Notes: a model not told the origin generated them from the letters alone. Numbered from the stretch's first letter, positions 16,895-26,053 are shown. The stretch: DNA of 48,859 nucleotides from Propionibacteriaceae bacterium UBA5174 (GCA_002413345.1 DHWU01000009.1:1-48859); one strand, 5' to 3'. Program-made: numbers and translations.

Positions 16895-19800
16895 TTACTC
16901 CCTGCCGAATTCGTCGGAATCCGGATCGTCATCCAGCTTTGGCCACCTTGGTACTGGGGGTGGGGGCGGAACCTGAATCGGCGGCACCAACGCTAAGGAA
17001 GGAGCCGTGGCGGCCAGGTTAACCGGCGCCGCGGCAGCCGTTCCTGGTACCAGCGGCAACTCTATCGTGGACTCAGCGACCTGCCCGTAATCGGCTGTGG
17101 CAACCGGTGAGCCTGCCTCTTGGACGGCTGCGGCTACTGGTTCCGGGGATGGTGGTAACACCGGCGCGCCCGGCAGCACCGCTGGCGCACTCGGTAGGCC
17201 AAATGGGGCGCTTGGTAGCCCGACCGGAGGTCCGGGGAGACCGATCGGAGCACTCGGCAAGACAGCAGATTCAGCAACCCCAACCGGCGCCGACGGCAAA
17301 CCCACCGGCTCAGCAGCTTCAGCAACCTCAACCGGCTCGACCAGCTCAGCAGCTTCAGCAACCTCAACTGGTTCGACCAGTTCAGCAGGCTCAGCGGGTT
17401 CAGCGGGTTCAGCGGGTTCAGCGGGTTCAACCGGCTCAGCGGGCTCAACATGACCTGTCGATTCGGCTGGCCCAGAAGCAGTCCCAGAAGGCGCACTGGG
17501 CAACTCAGAAGCACCAGCAGCTCCAAACGGTGCGGACGGCAAGCCCATCGGAGCACTAGGTAGCACCGCAGGCGCGGACGGCAACCCAGGTGCGGCCATC
17601 TCTAGGGCACTCACCCCATCGTGAAGTTCTGCGGAAGGATCGCTCTCCCCCTGCACCTCAGCCTCGGCTGGCTGCTCCTCGAATGCCCCAGACTCGGCTG
17701 GTGGCGTCCGGCGCACTGCCTCAGCAGCCAATTCAGGCAGCTCCACCGGCACCGGAATCGGACGCGGCGCATCCTGATTCGGCTCCGGCTGCGAATACTG
17801 GTCGACCAGCTCAGGTTCGCCGTCTTCTTGGCCACCTTGGTCGGTGACGTCCAACTCGCCTTCGGCTGGCGCCGCCACCAGATCGCCGCTGGCTGGAACC
17901 GACTGGAGGTCTTCCACCAGATGCGATTCAGCATTGGAGTCTGGCTCGTCGACCTTCGGTGAAGCGTCAGCCTCCGCCGACTGCGCAAACTCACCTGAGT
18001 TAGGGACCTCATCGGAACGCTTGGCCGCATCAGCCGCCAGCGCCGCGAGTTGAGCCGAGACCAGAATCGGCAACAATCCGGTGTCTCCCTCAATCACCCG
18101 CCCAGCTGCGGGAATCCCGGTCGCGCCCGCTATCGGCTCGATCCCCGGCTCAGTCGCCGGCTCGGTAGTCTCCGCAGAACCTTCAGACTCAGCGCCGACC
18201 CCAGCATTGCCGGGCTCGGCCCAAACCTCCGGCCCAACATTGCCAGGCTCGGCCCAAACCTCCGGCTCGGCCACAGCAACCGGTTCGGCCACCGGTTCAG
18301 CCACCGGTTCGGCCGCGGGTTCGGTCCAGATCTCGGGCCCAACATTCCCGGTTCCAGACCCAGGTGTGGCCACTGCAGCGGCGGCGTCCACCTCACTGAT
18401 CTCAGCGATCGACTCGCCGCCAATCTGGTGGGGGTCGTCCGGCTCCGCTTCGGCGACTGGTTGCACTACGGCCGGCATCACGACTGTCAGCGCTTGATCA
18501 TCAATCCCGGCATCATCAATCCCGGCATCATCAACCGGCGCCACCACCCGAGGAGCCAACACGACCTCGCGTACAAAGCGATCCTCAGCGCCACGTTCGG
18601 TCTGCACTCCAGCCGCGGACGCGGTCAACTGTTCAGACTGTCTCGTCTCGACGCCAACACCGTCAACGATCTTGGTAAATCTGGCCAACTCTGCGGCCAA
18701 CAACGACTCGACTCCAGCGTCCAATGACTCCTTGGCCTGGTTCACCAAGCGCTGCACCACATCGTCGCCGAAGACTGCCCCCAGCACCCGCTGCGCCACC
18801 GCCGTTGTCCCGCCAGCCAATTCTGGCTCCGCACCGGCACGCCCAGCGGCCCGGCAGAACACCACAACCATCAGCATCGCCGCTGACCCGTGGGCACCCA
18901 AGGCTAGATAGCGAGCCGTGGCCTTCTTGGATTTACTCTCACCGGAGATCAGCTGAAGCACACCGGCTTGCCACTCCTGGATTACCCGAGCGGCCGAGTC
19001 GCCAAAATCCGATTCCATTCGGCCAAGACCGCGGTCGCTGGCCAAGAGTTGACGCCCACCAAGATGGGCATCCCACGCCGATAGCGTTCGGCGGGCCGCG
19101 GCTTCGCCTTCCTCCCGAATCAAGACCTGAAGACCAGATTCGATGGCCCTTTGCAGCTCCTCAGCTCGCTTCGGCTCGCCCTTGGCGAGCTGCGCCAACC
19201 GATCACGAAGAAAACCGATTCGCTTCTGCACCACGCGGAAGACCTCGCCATTGCCCACGAATTCCTGCCAGCGAGCGAGTACTTCACCACGCAGCAGCGT
19301 GCCATCTGCAGCCTGGGTTCCAACGGCGCGAGTGGCTTCGGCATAGGACTGTTCGGCGTCCTGGCGCAGGGTCGCCAAAGCTGACAACTGCTCCTCGACC
19401 GCCTCCGCCACTGCCCCGATGTTGGCAGCCAAGGACTCAATCGCACCGTCCAGGGTCTGCAGAACTACCTCATTGCGACGCACCGTGTCAGCGGCCAAAG
19501 CGGAGAACCAGCCCCGGATCGGCGACACCGCAGTATCGGGCAACAGCCCGTTGTCATTCACTGTGGTTTCCGGGATCGCGAACAGCGGCGATGCACCCAA
19601 ACCACGTTGATTCATCATCTGGCCCAAATGCTGCGGCACGTCACTCATCGCCGCCGATGGCACCCGGTCCAAAACCACTGCCACTACTGCCTTGCGAGCG
19701 GCGGACGCCCGAAGGTACTGCCACGGCACTGCGTCCGCGTAGCGGGCCGCCGAGGTCACGAATAGCCATAGATCAGCTGCAGCCAGCAGTTGGGCGGACA

Positions 19801-20275
19801 AACTGCGGTTCTCGGCCACCACCGAATCAATATCGGGAGCGTCCAGGATCGCCAAACCTTTGGGCAGGGTCGACTCAGCCACCAGTTGCAGCACCCTGGG
19901 GTCGTCCACCGGCTCGTCGCTGCGAGCAAGCCCCGGAAGAATCTGCGTGGACGCGAACCAGCGGGTATCGGCTGGATGGTGCACCAGCACCGAAGAAGCG
20001 GTGGTGGGACGGATCACTCCAGACCTAGTCACCACCCGTTGTAGCAAGGAGTTCACCAGGGTCGATTTGCCAGCCCCGGTCGATCCGCCCACGACCACCA
20101 GCAGTGGCGCGTCCAGACGTCGTAGCCGCGGCAAGACGTAGTCTTCGATCTGCCCGAGATGGGTCGCCACCAGCGTCCGTTTCGCTTCAACGTCGGGCAC
20201 CTCCAGCGGCAACCGAACGTCAGCGAGCGCGTCTTGGAGACGGGTGAGCGAAGCGGCCATGCGCTCAACGCCCAT
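16895..20275 (-). CDS. Dynamin-like GTPase with long disordered acidic/proline tail
   Basis: The 1126-residue protein has an N-terminal GTPase domain (VVVGGSTGAGKSTLVNSLLQ at about residues 58-77; G3-like AILDAPDIDSVVAE near 142-155; a degenerate G4, VVLDRVPS) and helical regions to about residue 570 with a hydrophobic patch ALGAHGSAAMLMVVVFC near 460. The remaining 550 residues are low-complexity: DDAGIDD duplicates, GNVGPEVWAEP units, EPAEP/EPVEP runs and LPSAPxG units, ending in a Pro-rich, acidic terminus. Similar paired GTPases of other actinobacteria have no tail of this size as far as I know. AGGAGG gives a strong start at 20275 and overlaps the stop codon of the protease gene upstream. 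Confidence 0.85.
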   Translation of the reverse strand: MGVERMAASLTRLQDALADVRLPLEVPDVEAKRTLVATHLGQIEDYVLPRLRRLDAPLLVVVGGSTGAGKSTLVNSLLQRVVTRSGVIRPTTASSVLVHHPADTRWFASTQILPGLARSDEPVDDPRVLQLVAESTLPKGLAILDAPDIDSVVAENRSLSAQLLAAADLWLFVTSAARYADAVPWQYLRASAARKAVVAVVLDRVPSAAMSDVPQHLGQMMNQRGLGASPLFAIPETTVNDNGLLPDTAVSPIRGWFSALAADTVRRNEVVLQTLDGAIESLAANIGAVAEAVEEQLSALATLRQDAEQSYAEATRAVGTQAADGTLLRGEVLARWQEFVGNGEVFRVVQKRIGFLRDRLAQLAKGEPKRAEELQRAIESGLQVLIREEGEAAARRTLSAWDAHLGGRQLLASDRGLGRMESDFGDSAARVIQEWQAGVLQLISGESKSKKATARYLALGAHGSAAMLMVVVFCRAAGRAGAEPELAGGTTAVAQRVLGAVFGDDVVQRLVNQAKESLDAGVESLLAAELARFTKIVDGVGVETRQSEQLTASAAGVQTERGAEDRFVREVVLAPRVVAPVDDAGIDDAGIDDQALTVVMPAVVQPVAEAEPDDPHQIGGESIAEISEVDAAAAVATPGSGTGNVGPEIWTEPAAEPVAEPVAEPVAVAEPEVWAEPGNVGPEVWAEPGNAGVGAESEGSAETTEPATEPGIEPIAGATGIPAAGRVIEGDTGLLPILVSAQLAALAADAAKRSDEVPNSGEFAQSAEADASPKVDEPDSNAESHLVEDLQSVPASGDLVAAPAEGELDVTDQGGQEDGEPELVDQYSQPEPNQDAPRPIPVPVELPELAAEAVRRTPPAESGAFEEQPAEAEVQGESDPSAELHDGVSALEMAAPGLPSAPAVLPSAPMGLPSAPFGAAGASELPSAPSGTASGPAESTGHVEPAEPVEPAEPAEPAEPAEPAELVEPVEVAEAAELVEPVEVAEAAEPVGLPSAPVGVAESAVLPSAPIGLPGPPVGLPSAPFGLPSAPAVLPGAPVLPPSPEPVAAAVQEAGSPVATADYGQVAESTIELPLVPGTAAAAPVNLAATAPSLALVPPIQVPPPPPVPRWPKLDDDPDSDEFGRE
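17130..17600 (-). repeat. Repetitive DNA encoding EPAEP and LPSAP units
   Basis: Inside the GTPase tail the DNA consists of short repeats. The clearest are 9-bp units (GGTTCAGCG type) at about 17388-17445, coding EPA/EPV, and 18-21-bp units coding LPSAP followed by a small residue, Gly or Val, on both sides. Such arrays are prone to length changes. Confidence 0.75.
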
Positions 20276-20284
20276 GCCAACCTC

Positions 20285-21694
20285 CTACTTTCTGGGCGGG
20301 CCCCAGTTCGGATCCACGGCCGAATAGCCGGGGTCGAACTGGGGTGAGCCGACTACAACAGGCCATTTTCCGCTGATACCTGCGGGGCCTGGATAATTCG
20401 GCAGGTCGTACTTTACCGGTTTCGAGCGCCGCCAGCGAGGCAGGTTTAGTTTCAGCCCTCTGGGGTCAGATATTGCTGCCGGACGAAGCATTTTTGCCCG
20501 CTCCACTAACGCGCGTTCCCGGCCCACTGCACCGGTGTCGTAGATCCCACGAACCTGCCCGTCTCGCAGATAAGCCAGTTCGGTCAAGGTGTTGTGTAAC
20601 CGCACGGTGGCGACGAACTTTCCCAGACCCCAAGTGATCGCAACCAGCAGCGCCCACAGGCGCGTCCGTAGCCGCGAAAGCACGATCGGATCGGAGGCGG
20701 GCAGCCAGCCCAAGCGGACATAATCACTCAGCCTCGCCCCGATCTGTCGCCCTTCGGCGAAGATCTGCCGCACGACATAGGCCACGGCACCCAGCACAAT
20801 CGGCACCGCCACCCCGAAATACAAGACGTTGTAGTCGTTTGCGTCGGCAAAAGTGACTTGCGAATTGAAAACCATGTGCAGGAAAGCGGCGGCACAGTAG
20901 CCAATCAATGGCGCTAGCACCCGCACGAGTTTGCTCCGGGTGTGCAGCGCCACCGCAATTCCGATACCGGTCATCATGGTGAACAGCGGGTGGCCGAAGG
21001 CCAGCCAGCCGCCTCGAAGTGCCACCATCTGCGCCACAGCGTCTTTAGCTTCGCCCACCTGTGGGGTCAATGCCGCATAGATGATCCCGCGCACGTAATA
21101 GACGATGTTCTCGGTGAAGGCGAAACCCGCTGCGCTGAGTCCAGCGATCACGATCACCGAAGTCTTGGAAGCCAGCCGGTAGCGCGCGAAGATCGCGATC
21201 AGAAACACCACGCTCGCTTTACAGGCCTCCTCAACGAAAGGGGCTACGAAGATCGCTGCGCGGGAACCGGCAGCCGGATCTCCCGTCCCAGCGATCCCAA
21301 GATGGGTCGCAGCCCAGCTATTGATGTAGTAGGAGAAGAACACCGCAACGGCCGCACCCCAGCCCAAGGCGAGGAACCAAACCAAGAGGCGTTGCGGACG
21401 GTACCGATCGGCCAGCGGAAACAGCACCGACCAGACGGCCACCGTCGGCAGCGCCAGCCACGCGGCCTGCTTCAGCGAAGCCACCACCAATCGCTCGCTG
21501 ACCTGGGGGGTGGCCGTGAGGCTTCGGGAAACATCGGCAAACAGCCAAAGCAGAGCCCCGGAATAGATCACCAACCCCGCCACAAACACCCAGGCCCATT
21601 TGGAAGTCAGGAGTCGCTTTGGCAGCGGAACTCCAGAGCGGTCAGCGGGCAGCCCATTGCGCCTACGCGCAAGTTCAAGGCTGAGTTCGCTCAT
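20285..21694 (-). CDS. PrsW-like intramembrane metalloprotease
   Basis: The 469-residue polytopic membrane protein carries the PrsW signature residues in order: FVEEACKA (about residues 153-160), GFAFTENIVYY (about 190-200), GHPLFTMMTG (about 233-242) and FLHMVFNSQ (near 272-280). PrsW enzymes are membrane proteases of the CAAX-protease-like fold that cut anti-sigma factors. No sigma or anti-sigma gene is nearby. A long basic C-terminal tail without membrane segments follows (about 320-469). Start: ATG at 21694 or in-frame GTG at 21700; a TACGCT box lies 7 nt before the ATG, so it may be leaderless. It overlaps the ribosome-binding site of the large GTPase gene. Confidence 0.88.
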   Translation of the reverse strand: MSELSLELARRRNGLPADRSGVPLPKRLLTSKWAWVFVAGLVIYSGALLWLFADVSRSLTATPQVSERLVVASLKQAAWLALPTVAVWSVLFPLADRYRPQRLLVWFLALGWGAAVAVFFSYYINSWAATHLGIAGTGDPAAGSRAAIFVAPFVEEACKASVVFLIAIFARYRLASKTSVIVIAGLSAAGFAFTENIVYYVRGIIYAALTPQVGEAKDAVAQMVALRGGWLAFGHPLFTMMTGIGIAVALHTRSKLVRVLAPLIGYCAAAFLHMVFNSQVTFADANDYNVLYFGVAVPIVLGAVAYVVRQIFAEGRQIGARLSDYVRLGWLPASDPIVLSRLRTRLWALLVAITWGLGKFVATVRLHNTLTELAYLRDGQVRGIYDTGAVGRERALVERAKMLRPAAISDPRGLKLNLPRWRRSKPVKYDLPNYPGPAGISGKWPVVVGSPQFDPGYSAVDPNWGPPRK

Positions 21695-21770
21695 GCCCAC
21701 CAGCGTACAAGTGTCACCGAACAGCAGCCCGGGGCCTGCGGACGTCCCCGATCTGCACTAATCAACGAGT

Positions 21771-23111
21771 TCATCGTGGATCACTGGACGGATCGGCAGT
21801 CGACTTCTCGGACGCATCAACACCCTTAGCGGTAGCGATCAGTTCCGGGGTACGGCCACGAAGCACCGGCACGAACTTCGAGATCAGCCAACCGCCAAAG
21901 GCGACCAGCAACACATTGCGCACCATTAGCACCGCAGTCGCTGGGCCCACGCCTTCCGAATACCCCAGCAGGGATCCATAGGTGAGCGGATAGATCACCT
22001 GGGTGGCGGCGGCTAAGACCAGCACCACCACAGCCGTTAGTCGGGCGGTCCTCCGCAGCGTGGTTGGCGGTTCGTCCTCAACGACCAACAACCAAGCGGC
22101 CACCGGCGCGGCCAACCACATCACGTATTGCGGGCTGAAGGTCTTATTCGCGATCAAGATCCCGGTGATCACCATCACCATGAACAGGCCGACCTCGCTG
22201 AGCCGAGCCGGGTTACTACCTGGCTGGAAGCTGGGACGCGGGCGCAGCAGCTTCGGGTAGAGCCGGGCTATCCACAAGATGAAAGCCACCACGATGGCCA
22301 GGTAGACCAGATCGGTCACCACTGTGGCGATCAGCAACCAGGAGTCGACTCCGGGTCCGTAGATCTCGTAGGCCTGCCACTTGGACTGCTCGGTCGAATA
22401 TCCCGGCAGGAATAGCCGCGCCACCATCGTCGGAGTGGCCCACAGCGACTCAACCTGGAGGCCTCTGGCCGATTGCCACTGCAGCGGCGACAGTAACCGG
22501 CCGATACCGGCGTAGAGCACCGCAACCACGACCAGCAGAACTCCACCACCGAAGAAATAGGCAGTCAGTTTGGCGTCTTGTTTCCGGTCGCCACGCAGCA
22601 TGGTCGGCCAAAGCGTTGCCGGCCACAGCTTCAACCCCGCCCCCAGCGCCAGCGCCCCGCCAGCACCCAACTGGCTTTGGCGGCGCAATGCCAGTAGCGC
22701 GATGGCACACAGCACTGCGGGCACTAGGTCTAGGCGGAAATACATCAGCGGCCCCATTGCCAACCCGAAGCAGATCCAGAACCACACTGCGACTCTGCCT
22801 TTGCCCCCCTGCCAAAGCAGCAATGCGAACACCAGATCCAACAACATCAGGATCACCACAAAGATGATGACGAAACTCTCTTTGCCACCGCCAGACAACC
22901 GGAACGGCACTTGCAATAGCCACAACACCGGCGTGGGGTATTCCACCATCGTCGCTGAGGCTGGCACACCGCCAGCGAGCGCTGCCATCTTTGTCCAGTA
23001 GTACTCGACGTCACCGCTGAGCATGGTTCCGAACTGCGGTGCGAACGCGAGCATCAGCGTCCTGGTCAGCACCCAGGTCAAAGCTGGCACCAGCCACCCG
23101 GTCAGCCGCAT
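21771..23111 (-). CDS. GT87-family (DUF2029) membrane mannosyltransferase-like protein
   Basis: The 446-residue protein has about 10-12 hydrophobic segments and the pattern of GT87 polyprenyl-phosphate-mannose-dependent enzymes such as PimE: an Asp in the first extracytoplasmic loop (SGDVEYYW, about residues 33-40), YPTPVLWLLQVP near 58, GLKLWPATLWP near 162 and NKTFSPQYVMW near 328. It would add mannose to a lipid-linked or envelope glycan on the outer face; the acceptor is unknown. ATG at 23111 follows GAGGAGAGCT. It is the first gene of the minus-strand envelope cluster and divergent from the exporter operon. Confidence 0.85.
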   Translation of the reverse strand: MRLTGWLVPALTWVLTRTLMLAFAPQFGTMLSGDVEYYWTKMAALAGGVPASATMVEYPTPVLWLLQVPFRLSGGGKESFVIIFVVILMLLDLVFALLLWQGGKGRVAVWFWICFGLAMGPLMYFRLDLVPAVLCAIALLALRRQSQLGAGGALALGAGLKLWPATLWPTMLRGDRKQDAKLTAYFFGGGVLLVVVAVLYAGIGRLLSPLQWQSARGLQVESLWATPTMVARLFLPGYSTEQSKWQAYEIYGPGVDSWLLIATVVTDLVYLAIVVAFILWIARLYPKLLRPRPSFQPGSNPARLSEVGLFMVMVITGILIANKTFSPQYVMWLAAPVAAWLLVVEDEPPTTLRRTARLTAVVVLVLAAATQVIYPLTYGSLLGYSEGVGPATAVLMVRNVLLVAFGGWLISKFVPVLRGRTPELIATAKGVDASEKSTADPSSDPR

Positions 23112-23244
23112 AGCTCTCCTCGAGTCAGGTCCCCGACCGACACGTAGCTTCGGCCTGATCGGCGGAAATTGGCCACCAAATGTGACCAGCGGCAGGCTAG
23201 CAGGGCTCGAGTTTTGCGCCCAACTGCTGCCGCTTCAACACCAC

Positions 23245-23271
23245 AATCAAACTGTACGGTACAGTTTGATT
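23245..23271. promoter_or_regulatory. Perfect 27-bp palindromic operator before the TetR gene
   Basis: The 13-base arm AATCAAACTGTAC (23245-23257), one G, and its exact reverse complement GTACAGTTTGATT (23259-23271) end one base before the GTG start at 23273. A -10 box TACAGT (23260-23265) lies inside the right arm, 7 nt before the GTG. A bound repressor would cover the promoter, consistent with autoregulation of the TetR-exporter operon. Confidence 0.85.
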
Positions 23272-23272
23272 C

Positions 23273-23893
23273 GTGACCCAGAGGTTGAGTTCCCGTCAAC
23301 TGGCCAAGCGTGCCCAAATCGCCGCCGCGGCCCGCAGGCTGTTCCTTGACCAGGGGTTTGCCGCCACTTCGATGGATTCGATCACCGCCGAGGCTGGGGT
23401 AAGCAAACAAACCCTCTACAGCTACTTCCCCACCAAGATTGACCTACTCACCGAAGTGATCCACTCCAGCGTCAGCAAGCTGTTGATCCCCGCGACGCCA
23501 CCGCCTGCACTGCACACTCTGGACGATCTACGCCAGCAGCTGCTCAACTTCTCCATCACCCTCACTTCCAGCCTGCTGCGACCGGACGCCATTGCCTTAG
23601 TCCGGCTGGTGTTGGGCGAAGCTTTTCGCGTCCCGGAGTTGCGCGAAGCTTTTCGAGATGCGCTGCCCCGCCAAGTCCTCGGGCGAACCGAAGCGTTACT
23701 GAGGCAAGCCGCCGAGGCTGGCTTGATCACATTGATTGACCCACCGCTGGCCTCAAGAATGTTCGCCGGACCGGTGATGACTTATGTCGCTTTGGACGGC
23801 TTCTTGAGCCCAGATCAGGCCAGCCCGCCGACCAAGGCAGATCTCGAGCACCTCACTGATGCCTTTCTCGCTTCGGTGGCGGTGCAGTCATGA
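23273..23893 (+). CDS. TetR-family transcriptional regulator of the exporter operon
   Basis: The 206-residue protein has a TetR helix-turn-helix at about residues 10-57 (ARRLFLDQGFAATSMDSITAEAGVSKQTLYSYFPTKIDLL) followed by a helical ligand domain resembling the TetR_C group seen in regulators of efflux pumps (VRLVLGEAFRVPELREAF). The GTG start is probably leaderless. It is the first gene of a seven-gene run: its TGA overlaps an ATG at 23890. The perfect palindrome before its start is the likely operator. The arrangement parallels CecR with ybhGFSR in Escherichia coli; the inducer is unknown. Confidence 0.92.
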   Translation: MTQRLSSRQLAKRAQIAAAARRLFLDQGFAATSMDSITAEAGVSKQTLYSYFPTKIDLLTEVIHSSVSKLLIPATPPPALHTLDDLRQQLLNFSITLTSSLLRPDAIALVRLVLGEAFRVPELREAFRDALPRQVLGRTEALLRQAAEAGLITLIDPPLASRMFAGPVMTYVALDGFLSPDQASPPTKADLEHLTDAFLASVAVQS

Positions 23894-23917
23894 CTAGGAG
23901 TGCAGTCATGACTAAGA
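23882..23917 (+). repeat. 18-bp tandem duplication at the TetR/adaptor junction
   Basis: GTGCAGTCATGACTAGGA (23882-23899) is followed directly by GTGCAGTCATGACTAAGA (23900-23917), one mismatch. The first copy holds the TetR stop and an ATG at 23890, and supplies AGGAG as ribosome-binding site for the second ATG at 23908. The duplication therefore appears to have created a new translation start. Confidence 0.9.
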
Positions 23918-25272
23918 GCGCAGCCAAGAGTGGGGGCACGAGCCGCCGCTTCGCCGGGGTGGTCACCATCACGGCATTGGTCCTGAGTGGTTGCACGGCC
24001 CCCAGCACTGCGGTGACCACCACTGGCACGGTAAACGACCTTGTGCAATCGGTTTCGATGCCGAGTTTGAGTACCCCAGCAGTGAACCTGGACGCCGGAT
24101 TTGCGACCAGTTCCACCCAGACCAACTCCAACTCCAACTCCAGCCAGTCCAGCAGCAGCGCGGCCACCACCTACTCATTGGGTTCAACTCAGCAACTGGC
24201 TCAGGCGAACGTAACCGAGGGCCAACACGTCCAGGCTGGCCAGGTGATTGCAACCATCGACGACGCGCAAGTGAAGGCCCAGGTCGCGGCCACCAAAGCC
24301 GATGCCGCAGTATCGGCCAGTCAGGTGGGCCTACTCAGCAGCGCCATCGATGACACTTACACCAGAGCCGCAGATGTCGCCGATGCCAAAGCAACGGTGC
24401 GCGCCGCGATCGCCAAGCTCACCAAAGCCCAAACCGCGCTGGCCCAAACCCAAACCACCCTGAGCACCACCCGCGCCGATCTGGTCACCAAGCTGGCGCA
24501 GGCCCAGGCACTGTTGGCCAATTACCCGCCAACGCCACCGTCAGGGGTGCCCAGCAAAATCCAGCTGCAAGCCTCAATCGTTGCCCTCCAAGCAGCCATC
24601 GCCAAGGTGGACGCCGGGCTAGCCAAGATCGCCACCACCAAGCCGACGTTGAGCAGCGGACTGACCAAAGCTCGCGGTGGCTTGGCTCAGCTAGATTCTG
24701 CGTCAGCGAAGATCAGCGACGCCCGCGCCCAGCTTCGTCGCTTGCGCACGCTGGCGGTCGCCGTAGCCGACATCGCTAAGACCGCGATCCTGACTGCCGA
24801 GGTGCAGCTCCAACTGACTTCGATCACTGCCCCGGCATCCGGCACGGTGGTGAAGGTGGCCGCAGTCGGCGACCGGCTCGCCGCTGGCGCCACAGTGGCC
24901 CAGATCCGCCAGACCGGACCGGCCAAAGTGACCTCCTGGCTGGCTCCGTCCCAAGTGGCGAAGGTGTGTTTAGGTGCTTCGGCAACCATCACCGGAGACT
25001 GGATGAGCCCCGGCCAAAGCGCGGCGGCCACCCTCACCCAGATCTCCCCCACTGCGGAGTATCCGCCTTCGTCAGTGGCCACCGACGAAACCCATCTCAC
25101 TCGCGCAGTGAAAGTGGAGTTCACCACCCAGGCGGAGTTACCGGCCGGCGTGGGCGTGGACGTCAGCATCTCCGGTTGTCAGACCGGCACCAATCCCGCT
25201 GGCACTGGAATCTCCAGCGCCAGCAGTTCCCAAACCGCACAACCCGAGCAGACAGGTGAGAGCCATGGCTGA
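23908..25272 (+). CDS. Lipoprotein membrane-fusion (HlyD-like) adaptor
   Basis: The 454-residue protein starts with a signal peptide and a lipobox LVLSGC (Cys at about residue 29), then a Ser/Asn-rich linker (~65-90), a split lipoyl domain (NVTEGQHVQAGQVIATIDD; SITAPASGTVVKVAAVGDRL), a long coiled coil of about 190 residues rich in Ala, Gln, Thr and Lys, and a beta-barrel part. Two C-terminal Cys (KVCLGAS, ISGCQTG) could form a disulphide. It probably stands on the outer face of the membrane as an adaptor of the ABC exporter. The ATG at 23908 has AGGAG 7 nt upstream. The stop overlaps the next start by eight bases. Confidence 0.85.
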   Translation: MTKSAAKSGGTSRRFAGVVTITALVLSGCTAPSTAVTTTGTVNDLVQSVSMPSLSTPAVNLDAGFATSSTQTNSNSNSSQSSSSAATTYSLGSTQQLAQANVTEGQHVQAGQVIATIDDAQVKAQVAATKADAAVSASQVGLLSSAIDDTYTRAADVADAKATVRAAIAKLTKAQTALAQTQTTLSTTRADLVTKLAQAQALLANYPPTPPSGVPSKIQLQASIVALQAAIAKVDAGLAKIATTKPTLSSGLTKARGGLAQLDSASAKISDARAQLRRLRTLAVAVADIAKTAILTAEVQLQLTSITAPASGTVVKVAAVGDRLAAGATVAQIRQTGPAKVTSWLAPSQVAKVCLGASATITGDWMSPGQSAAATLTQISPTAEYPPSSVATDETHLTRAVKVEFTTQAELPAGVGVDVSISGCQTGTNPAGTGISSASSSQTAQPEQTGESHG

Positions 25273-26050
25273 TTCAGCTCGTAAACGCCCTCCGATTCCA
25301 GTGATCATCGCCGTGGTGGTGTTACTTATCGGCGGTGGCATTTGGTGGTGGTGGAGTTCAACCCAAGCAAGCTCTACCGCCACCAACCAGTACTCCGGTT
25401 CGGTGGAGGCCAACAGCTACCCGATCACCCCTGCACTGGCCGGACGGATCGTGGCGGTGAAGGTGGCCGAGGGTGACCAGGTCAGTGCTGGCCAGGTGCT
25501 GGTGCAGCTCGACGATTCGGCGCTGAAGCTGCAAGTCCAGCAGGCCAAGCAAAGCGTGGTGGCAGCCAAGGCTGCGTTGAAGAATGCCCGCGACGATGGC
25601 ACCTCCGCCGATGTCACTGCGGCCAAGGCGAAAGTGGCGCAGGCCGAGGCCGCGGTGAAGATTGCCGAGATTCAACTGGGCTACACCACCGTCACCGCCC
25701 CACGCTCCGGTGTGGTCACCTCACTGGTGGCCAACGTTGGCCAAAACGGCGCCCCAGGCAAGACGCTATTGACCATTCTTGATTCCAGTGACGCATTTGT
25801 GCGCTTGTATGTGCCCGAAACCCAGATCGGCAAGGTGTCCATCGGCCAAAGCGCCAAGGTGACCACCGATTCTTCAACCAGCACTTTCGATGGCCAGGTG
25901 AGCTACATCGCCAGCGAATCGGAGTTCACCCCGAACACCGTCCAGACCAAGGATCAGCGGGTGAAGCTGGTCTATCAGGTGCGAGTGAAGCTCACCGATA
26001 CCAGTGGCACCCTCAAAGCCGGTCTGCCGGTTGATGTCACCTTGGGCTGA
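25265..26050 (+). CDS. HlyD-family adaptor, membrane-anchored (YbhG-like)
   Basis: The 261-residue protein has a single N-terminal membrane anchor (PVIIAVVVLLIGGGIWWWW, about residues 12-30) and a compact HlyD fold: lipoyl half GRIVAVKVAEGDQVSAGQVL, a short Ala/Lys-rich hairpin of about 65 residues, lipoyl half VTAPRSGVVTSLVANVGQNG and beta-barrel with VYQVRVKLTDTSGTLKAGLPVDVTL. It differs from the lipoprotein adaptor by its short hairpin and transmembrane anchor. ATG at 25265 is chosen; GTG 25256 would add three residues. It lies inside the exporter operon, 3 bp before the ATPase gene. Confidence 0.88.
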   Translation: MADSARKRPPIPVIIAVVVLLIGGGIWWWWSSTQASSTATNQYSGSVEANSYPITPALAGRIVAVKVAEGDQVSAGQVLVQLDDSALKLQVQQAKQSVVAAKAALKNARDDGTSADVTAAKAKVAQAEAAVKIAEIQLGYTTVTAPRSGVVTSLVANVGQNGAPGKTLLTILDSSDAFVRLYVPETQIGKVSIGQSAKVTTDSSTSTFDGQVSYIASESEFTPNTVQTKDQRVKLVYQVRVKLTDTSGTLKAGLPVDVTLG

Positions 26051-26053
26051 ATC

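Noticed and set aside
18724..20028. 434-codon plus-strand frame opposite the large GTPase
   Set aside because: Antisense to the conserved GTPase domain, Pro/Arg/Ser-rich product, no ribosome-binding site.
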